7,526 nucleotides of DNA from an uncultured Flavobacterium sp. (GTDB lineage: Bacteria; Bacteroidota; Bacteroidia; Flavobacteriales; Flavobacteriaceae), in assembly GCF_946479975.1 (NCBI RefSeq), contig NZ_CAMLIX010000232.1, positions 1 through 7,526 of the forward strand, given 5' to 3'. The position numbers and the translations under genes were made by a program. How positions within the stretch are numbered: the stretch's first letter is position 1; every line of letters begins with the position of its first letter. The notes below the pieces were generated by a model that saw only the letters and a list, made by a program, of their open reading frames with translations, had not been told where the DNA came from and made no database searches. This document shows, piece by piece, positions 1 through 5,862 of this stretch.

Positions 1-833
1 CTTTTATGGTAATGGCAAGTTTGAGGGTAGATACTTTTGATACAGAAGGAAGTGTCAAAACAAAAGATGATAATTACACGCAAACTGCTTTATCTCCAAA
101 ATTCGGAATTGTATATCAGCCTATAAAAGATCAATTGTCTCTTTTTGCCAATTATATGAATGGCTTCAAAAATATAGCGCCTTCAATTCTATATGATACT
201 AATGGAAAATTTATTGGCACAAAAACGTTCGAGCCGGAAGACGCTAATCAATTTGAAGCAGGAATAAAAGCTGATTTATTCTCCGATAAATTAACTGCAA
301 CTATGAGTTATTATAACATTAATGTTGCCAATTTAGTGACAAGCAATCCAATTTACAGCGCACAAGGCGGCGAAGCAAGAAGCAGCGGTTTTGAGTTTGA
401 TTTGAACGCATCTCCAATAAAAGGTTTAAGTATTATTGCTGGTTATAGTTATAATGACAGCAAAATTACACAGGGAGATGAAAATAATGTGTGGTTGGAT
501 CAAGGAAAAAGACCTTTCTGGGCTGGGCCAAAAAACTTAGTCAATCTTTGGGCCACTTATAAATTTGATCAAGGTCTATTGGAGAATTTCGGACTTGGCT
601 TTGGAGGAAATTATGCCAGCGACAATGCCATTTTAGATAGTGAAGTTACGGGGAAATTTATTCTTCCAGAATATACTGTTATCAATGGTTCGGTTTTTTA
701 TAATGCGCCTAAATTCCGCTTGAGCTTAAATGTAAATAATATCACAAATAAGGATTATTTTAACGGAGGCTGGTCAACAGTAAATCCGCAAAAACCTAGA
801 AATGTTGTGGCAAGCTTTGCTTATAAATTCTAA
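1..833 (+). CDS. TonB-dependent outer-membrane receptor, C-terminal part (5' end outside window)
   Basis: This is the distal beta-barrel of a TonB-dependent receptor, a protein that uses TonB/ExbBD energy to import a bound ligand, typically a ferric siderophore, across the outer membrane. About 275 residues are visible. The frame is open to the left edge, so the ATG at position 6 is an internal methionine; a whole receptor of this kind has 700-800 residues, and signal peptide and plug are missing here. Seen directly: alternating amphipathic strands, the pattern SPKFGIVYQP...LSLFANY typical of siderophore-receptor barrels, an NITNKDYF segment near the end, and a terminal aromatic residue in AYKF, the usual outer-membrane sorting signal. 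The complete receptor at 1940-4246 matches it in several places (GLSIIAGYSYN against GLNIMAGYSFN; both end NP..PR.V..S..YKF), so the two are paralogues. The ligand cannot be told from the sequence; a siderophore-type substrate is inferred from family resemblance. Confidence 0.93.
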   Translation, partial: FMVMASLRVDTFDTEGSVKTKDDNYTQTALSPKFGIVYQPIKDQLSLFANYMNGFKNIAPSILYDTNGKFIGTKTFEPEDANQFEAGIKADLFSDKLTATMSYYNINVANLVTSNPIYSAQGGEARSSGFEFDLNASPIKGLSIIAGYSYNDSKITQGDENNVWLDQGKRPFWAGPKNLVNLWATYKFDQGLLENFGLGFGGNYASDNAILDSEVTGKFILPEYTVINGSVFYNAPKFRLSLNVNNITNKDYFNGGWSTVNPQKPRNVVASFAYKF

Positions 834-850
834 GTAAATTATAAATCACA

Positions 851-893
851 AAAAACCTCGAATCTACAGTATAAATGATTTCGAGGTTTTTTT
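851..893 (+). terminator. Rho-independent terminator after the partial receptor gene
   Basis: The arms AAAAACCTCGAA (851-862) and TTCGAGGTTTTT (880-891) are perfectly complementary over 12 bp and are followed by more T residues. The hairpin starts 17 bases after the TAA stop. It separates the receptor from the downstream DUF4198-like gene. Confidence 0.85.
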
Positions 894-926
894 ATATGTT
901 TATTTTTAATTATTCTAAATAAGCCT

Positions 927-934
927 TATGTTTG
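927..934 (+). promoter_or_regulatory. Probable promoter -7 element for the DUF4198-like gene
   Basis: TATGTTTG fits the Bacteroidota -7 consensus TAnnTTTG exactly and lies 37 bases before the ATG at 972, giving a leader of roughly 30 bases. No convincing -33 TTG box is visible at the usual distance. The bases just before the ATG contain no Shine-Dalgarno sequence, as is normal in this phylum. Confidence 0.6.
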
Positions 935-971
935 TAAAAAATATCATTCTAATAATTTTAAACTTGATCGT

Positions 972-1697
972 ATGAAATCAAATACTCTTAAAATAGTATC
1001 GTTTTTATTTTTAATGCTTTTTGCTGCACCTCAACTTTTTGCTCACGCTCTTTGGATCGAAACTAAAGCAACGGGAACAAAAGGAAAAGCTCAGGAAATC
1101 TCTGTTTACTTTGGAGAATTCTCTGATAATGATATTACAAAAGCCGACAAATGGTTTTCTGATTTAAAAGATTTTTCATTAGTATTGGTTTCTCCTTCAA
1201 AAAAAGAAACAAAATTAACTTCTAAAGCTTTAGACAATAAATATCAAGCTTTCTTTACACCAGATGAAGACGGGGTTTATACTATTGTAATGCACCATAA
1301 AGTAAAAGATGTTTACGGTACAATGGTTTTAGATTACAATTCTAGCGCAACTGTTGTTGTTGGAAATAAAACAGCTGGAAATTATGCTACAGCAAATAAA
1401 AATCAAATTGGTTTATTTTCTGAAAATGCCGATGTAGCGAAGAAAAATAGTAGAGTAACTGGATTTGCTTTATACGATGGAGTATCTGCAAAAGAAACAA
1501 AAATTAAAGTAATTGCTCCAAACGGATGGGAAAAAGAATTATGGACAAACGATAAAGGAGAATTCTCTTTTACGCCAATTTGGTCTGGAAACTATATGGT
1601 TGAATATGCTCATACAGAAAAAACTTCGGGTGATCACAATGGAAAAAAATACGATGAAATCTGGAAAATGGCTACTTACCAGATTGCTGTAAAATAA
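972..1697 (+). CDS. Exported DUF4198-like protein, putative metal-handling
   Basis: A 241-residue secreted protein. Residues 1-24 form a signal peptide: Lys at 2 and 7, a hydrophobic core, then cleavage expected after LFA. There is no lipobox Cys, so it should be soluble in the periplasm. The predicted mature protein starts HALWIE, which matches the start of DUF4198 proteins (relatives of the NikK component of nickel/cobalt transport). The rest is beta-rich, with two immunoglobulin- or transthyretin-like halves: about 40-130, ending with Y103...HH108-109, and about 160-241, with DKGEFSF, a W-G-Y strand and the end pattern H214..K.SG..NGKKYDE..MATYQI. The latter resembles the DUF4198 C-terminus. 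His25, His108/109, His214 and His222 are candidate metal ligands. It lies between two TonB-dependent receptors, suggesting a periplasmic role for the same cargo. The family call rests on motif memory, and the function is inferred. The ATG is chosen because it directly starts the signal peptide. Confidence 0.82.
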   Translation: MKSNTLKIVSFLFLMLFAAPQLFAHALWIETKATGTKGKAQEISVYFGEFSDNDITKADKWFSDLKDFSLVLVSPSKKETKLTSKALDNKYQAFFTPDEDGVYTIVMHHKVKDVYGTMVLDYNSSATVVVGNKTAGNYATANKNQIGLFSENADVAKKNSRVTGFALYDGVSAKETKIKVIAPNGWEKELWTNDKGEFSFTPIWSGNYMVEYAHTEKTSGDHNGKKYDEIWKMATYQIAVK

Positions 1698-1736
1698 TTT
1701 TAAAATACATTCTTATATTTTAATTTCAATTTAAAG

Positions 1737-1767
1737 AAAACCTTGTTTTACAGCAAGGTTTTTTTTA
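1737..1767 (+). terminator. Rho-independent terminator after the DUF4198-like gene
   Basis: AAAACCTTG (1737-1745) pairs with CAAGGTTTT (1754-1762) across an 8-base loop, followed by a T-run. It lies 40 bases after the stop codon. The loop and right arm are also complementary to the end of the coding sequence (see findings). Confidence 0.85.
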
Positions 1768-1811
1768 TTTATAAAATCAAGATTTTTACAAAATTAAAAT
1801 ATTATTAGAAA

Positions 1812-1855
1812 AGTCTTAAGCAAATCTTAAGAAAACAATAAGTAAGGTTTAAGAG
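1812..1855 (+). promoter_or_regulatory. Four tandem 11-bp direct repeats around CTTAAG; probable response-regulator operator
   Basis: The hexamers CTTAAG (1815), CTTAAG (1826), AATAAG (1837) and TTTAAG (1848) begin exactly 11 bp apart, one per helical turn, and each 11-bp unit also begins with A. The first two form CTTAAG-N5-CTTAAG, the layout of the PmrA/BasR box of enterobacteria. In-phase direct repeats of 10-11 bp are typical of OmpR/PhoB-family regulators. The array lies about 41 bp upstream of the TATATTTG promoter core for the receptor gene, a position suited to activation. That a related regulator binds here is inference, and the regulator is not in the window. Confidence 0.55.
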
Positions 1856-1896
1856 AGAAAGAGCATCATAATTTTCTGTTAAAGACAATGAGTATT

Positions 1897-1904
1897 TATA
1901 TTTG
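1897..1904 (+). promoter_or_regulatory. Probable promoter -7 element for the complete receptor gene
   Basis: TATATTTG is an exact match to TAnnTTTG and ends 35 bases before the ATG at 1940. No good -33 TTG is visible upstream, which would fit a promoter that depends on an activator bound at the CTTAAG repeats. Confidence 0.65.
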
Positions 1905-1939
1905 CACTCAATAATTTTTATTGAATCTAAATAAATACC

Positions 1940-4246
1940 ATGAAATATAATTTACTATTTGCACTTGGATTAATAAGTTTTGTCTCTTACGGTCAGGATT
2001 ACTCTAGTAACGAAACTACATCTTCAGTTACCGATACTGTAAAAAATAAAAAAGGCGAAATTCTAAACGAGGTTTTAATCACGGCAAATAAGCCTAAAAA
2101 ACCAATTGAAGCCGCTCGTTCAGGAATTAAAGTAATGGACTTACCGCAGAGTGTTCAAATCGTTGGAAGCGAAATTATAGAACAACAACAAGCAATTCGA
2201 TTAAGTGAAGTTGTAAAGAACCTAAATGGTGTTTATGTAGGATCTGCCCGTGGTGGTGCGCAGGAATCTTTCTTTTCTAGAGGATATGACATGAGTGCCA
2301 ATAATATGTTTAAAAATGGTTTTCGATATAATGCGGGTTCTATTCCTGAAGTTTCTTCTTTAGAAAAAGTTGAATTCTTAAAAGGAGGTTCTGCTTTATT
2401 GTATGGAAATGTTGCTCCTGGGGGAATTATGAATTTAGTTACTAAAACGCCTAAATTTACACAAGGTGGCGAAGTTTCTATGCAAATGGGTAGTTATTCT
2501 TACTACAAACCCTCAATTGACTTTTACGGGCCTTTAAATAAATCTATTGCATACCGTTTTACTGGGTCTTACGAAAACTCAGAAAGCTTTAGAGATTTTG
2601 TAAAAAACGAACGTATTTATGTTAATCCATCCTTTTTATTTCATGTTTCAGATAAAACACAAATTACTTTACAAGGTGATTATTTAAGTGCTGACTGGAC
2701 TCCTGATTTTGGTACTGGAATTTATGGAAAAACAATTTTAGATCTGCCTCGCAACGAATTCTTCGGAGCGCTTTGGTCAACTGCAAATACTAAATCTTCT
2801 AGTGCTTCCTTATTATTTAACCATGATTTCAATAAAAACTGGAAATTAAATTTTAATTCTTCTTACCAGTCTTACCGCAGAACTCAAACATCTACAGCAC
2901 AGTTAAGTACAATCGATGCTAATGGAAACTGGAAACGTGGTTTAACAAAAGCAGATGCTGGTGAAAATATTTTTGGAGATCAGTTAAGTTTACAAGGAAT
3001 TTTCAATACAGGAAGTGTAAAACACCAAATTTTCACTGGTGTTGACTACGAAAACTCTTTGGCTCCTAGTTATACTTTTGGGTTCTATGCTTCTGGAAAA
3101 CCTGCAGATCTTTTAACTACAGAAGCTACTGCTATAAACTTATATACTTACGATTACAGCACACAAAGTACTGTTATTCCTTATCCAGCAAGAACTACGC
3201 AATTAACAAGTACAGAAACGCAACGTTTTGGAGCTTACTTTCAAGATTTAGTTTCAATTAATCAATATGTAAAAGTTTTAGCAGGATTACGTTGGTCTTG
3301 GCAGCAAGCCGAAGCTACAACTACAAAAGAAGTAATCGAGAAAAAGAACAATGTAAATGTTATTACAACTACGTACGAAAATGCGCTTCCGGTTACAGGA
3401 GCTAAAACCTTAAACAGAGCTTTTTCGCCTAAAGCAGGATTGGTAATTCAGCCAACTACAGATTTATCTTTGTTTGCAAGTTACTCTAACTCTTTTACTC
3501 CAAATACAGGAACAACCGTAGATTCAAAACCATTAGATCCATCTATCATAGATCAATATGAAGTGGGTGTTAAAAAAGATTTCTTCAAAGGTCTTTTGAC
3601 CACAAACGTAACATTATATCAAATTACCAATAATAATTTAGCACAAACAGCGCAATATTTATCAGACGGTGTTACGCAAAACGTTAATACTAATCTAAAA
3701 GAATTAGTGGGAGCTACAAAAGGAAAAGGAGTCGAAATAGATATTACTGCGACACCTTTAGAAGGTTTGAACATTATGGCTGGTTATAGTTTTAACGAAA
3801 CCAAAGTATCTAAATCATCTGGTACAAGCGGAAGTCTTGTTGTTGGAGATGTTTTAGCAAGAACTCCTAGAAATACTGCCAACTTGAGTTTTTTCTACAA
3901 ATTACCTAGCGGTTTATTTAAAGGAGTAACTTTTGGAGCTATCGGAAACTATATTGGAGATCGTACTGGCGGGTGGAATGATGATTATCTTTGGACAGCA
4001 GTTACTCCAACTCCAACTAATCCAAAACCAGATCCAGCTTACATCGTAACTATCAGAGATCGTGATATTCCATTAGAAGGATACGTGACTGCAGATGCTT
4101 CTGTTGGTTATGAATGGAGAAAATTCTCCATCTTATGCCGATTATCAAACATTACAAACGAATTAAATTATACTGTTCACGAAAATTATAGTGTAAACCC
4201 AATAGCGCCTCGTCAAGTAATGACAAGCTTACGTTATAAATTCTAA
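1940..4246 (+). CDS. TonB-dependent siderophore-type receptor, complete
   Basis: A 768-residue outer-membrane receptor of the TonB-dependent siderophore type. Residues 1-18 form the signal peptide, with cleavage expected at SYG|Q. A short linker leads to a possible TonB box (EVLITA, 44-49). The plug covers about 60-170: DLPQSVQIV near 67-75, FSRGY at 112-116, and the conserved end VEFLKGGSALLYG...PGGIMNLVTK at 144-169. The remainder is a roughly 600-residue barrel with SPKAGLV...LSLFASY, GLNIMAGYSFNETK and LSNITN segments, ending in aromatic RYKF. There is neither a secretin-like STN signalling domain nor the carboxypeptidase-like N-terminal domain common on flavobacterial receptors, so an anti-sigma/ECF signalling role is unlikely. 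No SusD-type partner follows, which argues against glycan uptake. It is a paralogue of the partial receptor at the left edge. The start is fixed by the signal peptide and the promoter at 1897. The exact ligand is unknown. Confidence 0.95.
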   Translation: MKYNLLFALGLISFVSYGQDYSSNETTSSVTDTVKNKKGEILNEVLITANKPKKPIEAARSGIKVMDLPQSVQIVGSEIIEQQQAIRLSEVVKNLNGVYVGSARGGAQESFFSRGYDMSANNMFKNGFRYNAGSIPEVSSLEKVEFLKGGSALLYGNVAPGGIMNLVTKTPKFTQGGEVSMQMGSYSYYKPSIDFYGPLNKSIAYRFTGSYENSESFRDFVKNERIYVNPSFLFHVSDKTQITLQGDYLSADWTPDFGTGIYGKTILDLPRNEFFGALWSTANTKSSSASLLFNHDFNKNWKLNFNSSYQSYRRTQTSTAQLSTIDANGNWKRGLTKADAGENIFGDQLSLQGIFNTGSVKHQIFTGVDYENSLAPSYTFGFYASGKPADLLTTEATAINLYTYDYSTQSTVIPYPARTTQLTSTETQRFGAYFQDLVSINQYVKVLAGLRWSWQQAEATTTKEVIEKKNNVNVITTTYENALPVTGAKTLNRAFSPKAGLVIQPTTDLSLFASYSNSFTPNTGTTVDSKPLDPSIIDQYEVGVKKDFFKGLLTTNVTLYQITNNNLAQTAQYLSDGVTQNVNTNLKELVGATKGKGVEIDITATPLEGLNIMAGYSFNETKVSKSSGTSGSLVVGDVLARTPRNTANLSFFYKLPSGLFKGVTFGAIGNYIGDRTGGWNDDYLWTAVTPTPTNPKPDPAYIVTIRDRDIPLEGYVTADASVGYEWRKFSILCRLSNITNELNYTVHENYSVNPIAPRQVMTSLRYKF

Positions 4247-4288
4247 AAAAATTGAATTAGTTTTCTTTCGAAGTTATTCGGAAAATTT

Positions 4289-4319
4289 AAACCTCATCTT
4301 GTAAAAGTTGAGGTTTTTT
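4289..4319 (+). terminator. Rho-independent terminator after the receptor gene
   Basis: AAACCTCA (4289-4296) pairs with TGAGGTTT (4309-4316). The stem continues inward after one T-T mismatch with CTT/AAG (4298-4300, 4305-4307) around a GTAA loop, and a T-run follows. A weaker bulged hairpin (TTTTC 4261-4265 with GAAAA 4281-4285, CGAA with TTCG inside) lies just upstream. Confidence 0.85.
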
Positions 4320-4350
4320 ATTTTGTTAAAAATGTATCTTTATTTATAAG

Positions 4351-4358
4351 TACTTTTG
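4351..4358 (+). promoter_or_regulatory. Probable promoter -7 element for the permease gene
   Basis: TACTTTTG matches TAnnTTTG and lies 34 bases before the ATG at 4393. A TTTTG at 4321-4325 could be the -33 box, but the 25-bp gap is longer than usual. Confidence 0.55.
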
Positions 4359-4392
4359 TCGCCAGATACCAATTTAAACATACATTCTATAC

Positions 4393-5706
4393 ATGTCAGA
4401 TGCTACAAAAAACCAATTAAAGAAAACGCTGGGACTTAGTTTTAATATTGCCGTACTTATTGGCGGAACCATTGGTGTCGGCATTTTAAGAACGCCTGGA
4501 ACTATTGCCGAAATGCTCGACAATTACTGGCTTATTATTGCCTGCTGGCTGTTTGGCGGTTTGTATGTTTTACTTGGTGCAAATTCCTATTCAGAGTTGG
4601 CTACAATGCTTCCAAAAGCTGGAGGATCTTATAATTACATTAAAAGAGCTTTAGGCGAATATGCTGGATTTTTATCAGGTTGGTACGATTATATTGTAAA
4701 TGCTATTCCGCCCGCTTTTTACTGTATTGTAATTAGCGAATACACCATTATTTTATTTCCAGGACTTGCCAATTATTCGACTGTAATTTCTATTTCTTTA
4801 TTACTTGCATTTGTTTTACTGCACCTGAGTGGTGTAAAAAACGGAAGTATGATCCAGCAGATTACCAGTTTCTTAAAAGTAATATGTTTTGTGGCTCTAG
4901 TTGTTGCTTGTTTTATGTATTCTGGTGTTGAAGTTCCTCCAATAAAAACCGATAATTCGATCTTCCAAATCGGATTAATTTTTGGATTTTTTAAATCATT
5001 ACAGCTTATTATTGGAACTTATAATGGCTGGAATGCCGTTTGTTTTTTCGCAGAAGAAAATGACGATCCAAGTAAAAACATTCCGAAATCATTGTACAGC
5101 GGCGTCTTGCTTGTCGTAGCAATTTACATTTTGGTAAACGCCGCTTTTTTTCATGTTTTACCAATCGAAACCATTGCTAAATCTAATTTGGCTGCTGCCG
5201 ATGTTGCCAAGATTCTTTTCGGAGAAAAAGGTGCCATAATTGTTACTGTTATTTCGATTTTTTCTTTAATCAGTATTTTGAATGCTTTTATGATGATTCC
5301 GCCAAGAATTCTCTACGGATTAAGCCGTGACGGATTTTTTATAGAAAAAGGAACAACTGTAAACAAAGGCGGAACTCCAATTGTAGCCCTTTTGGTTTCA
5401 TCAATTTTCAGTTTATTTTTAATCTGCATCGGCTCTTTTGAAGTGCTGTTTTCTTTTGCCGCATTTATCTCCATTATCGTTTGGGGACTTGCCTATTATT
5501 CGCTTTTAAAATTAAGAACCACCGAACCTGATTTACCAAGACCTTACCGCTCATTTTGGTATCCTTGGACAACTATTATCGCTATCATTGCGTCGATTGC
5601 ATTACTGGCAGGATTTATTTATAGCGATCCTAAAAGTTTTATCATTATTGTTGGAATTACGATTGTTTCTTATCCTTTGTTTTTGGTTTTGAAGAAGAAA
5701 AGATAG
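4393..5706 (+). CDS. APC-superfamily amino acid permease (LAT/SteT-like)
   Basis: A 437-residue inner-membrane transporter with about 12 predicted helices, moving amino acids by exchange or ion symport. Helix 1 (about 14-36) has the unwound substrate-binding motif GGTIGVGI (24-31). Helices 2-3 follow with SYSELATMLPKAGGSY (65-80) and the GEYAGFLSGW segment. Helix 6 has GTYNGWN (208-214) followed by EENDDPSKNIPKS, the GWN...E..dP..niP pattern of the LAT (SLC7) group. Helix 8 ends in RILYGLSRDGF (305-315), also typical. A short basic tail (KKKR) ends the protein. The length is nearly that of Bacillus subtilis SteT, a serine/threonine exchanger, so a neutral amino acid antiporter is a reasonable guess, but substrate and mechanism are not readable from sequence. 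It has its own promoter and stands alone, convergent with the next gene. The ATG is kept because helix 1 follows shortly after, and no Shine-Dalgarno is expected. Confidence 0.93.
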   Translation: MSDATKNQLKKTLGLSFNIAVLIGGTIGVGILRTPGTIAEMLDNYWLIIACWLFGGLYVLLGANSYSELATMLPKAGGSYNYIKRALGEYAGFLSGWYDYIVNAIPPAFYCIVISEYTIILFPGLANYSTVISISLLLAFVLLHLSGVKNGSMIQQITSFLKVICFVALVVACFMYSGVEVPPIKTDNSIFQIGLIFGFFKSLQLIIGTYNGWNAVCFFAEENDDPSKNIPKSLYSGVLLVVAIYILVNAAFFHVLPIETIAKSNLAAADVAKILFGEKGAIIVTVISIFSLISILNAFMMIPPRILYGLSRDGFFIEKGTTVNKGGTPIVALLVSSIFSLFLICIGSFEVLFSFAAFISIIVWGLAYYSLLKLRTTEPDLPRPYRSFWYPWTTIIAIIASIALLAGFIYSDPKSFIIIVGITIVSYPLFLVLKKKR

Positions 5707-5799
5707 CCACGAATTCACGAATTTTTTATTTACACAAAGATTGTAAAAACTAAAAATTCGTGACCCGAGCGATAGCGAATAGACGAAGAAATTCGTGGC
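5706..5799. repeat. Nested inverted repeat with GCCACGAATT ends
   Basis: The outer arms GCCACGAATT (5706-5715) and AATTCGTGGC (5790-5799) are perfect inverse complements; the first base is the last base of the permease stop codon. The inner arms TCACGAATTTTT (5715-5726) and AAAAATTCGTGA (5752-5763) pair over 12 bp around a 25-base loop. On the left CACGAATT occurs twice in tandem (5708-5723). On the right the two copies of AAATTCGTG (5754, 5789) are separated by a GC-richer insert (5764-5788) containing CGAGCGATAGCGA. This has the look of a dispersed intergenic element; its multicopy nature cannot be tested from one window. Confidence 0.75.
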
Positions 5800-5810
5800 G
5801 AAAAAACAAC

Positions 5811-5843
5811 AAACCCGACAGGTTTTAAAAACCTGTCGGGTTT
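5811..5843. terminator. Near-perfect palindrome, probable bidirectional terminator
   Basis: AAACCCGACAGGTTTT (5811-5826) and its exact inverse complement (5828-5843) flank a single A, giving up to 16 bp of pairing with a GC-rich CCCGACAGG core. It lies between two converging genes. On the minus strand the hairpin is followed by TTTGTTGTTTTTT, a good terminator tail for the gene at 5863. On the plus strand the tail (TTTAATTAG) is weaker but would also serve the permease gene. Confidence 0.75.
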
Positions 5844-5862
5844 AATTAGCAGAAAACGTATT

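Noticed and set aside
6..8. ATG as the start of the left-edge receptor gene
   Set aside because: The frame is open to the edge, and the product begins in the middle of a barrel with no signal peptide or plug.
972..1043. Lipoprotein signal for the DUF4198-like protein
   Set aside because: No cysteine occurs near the end of the signal peptide; LFA followed by His fits signal peptidase I.
1812..1855. Short tandem repeat read as a CRISPR array or simple microsatellite
   Set aside because: Units are only 11 bp with no spacers, and conservation is confined to the TTAAG-like core, which fits protein binding sites better.
1940..4246. SusC-type glycan receptor
   Set aside because: The length of 768 is short for SusC (about 1000 residues), no SusD gene follows, and the plug and barrel patterns are siderophore-type.
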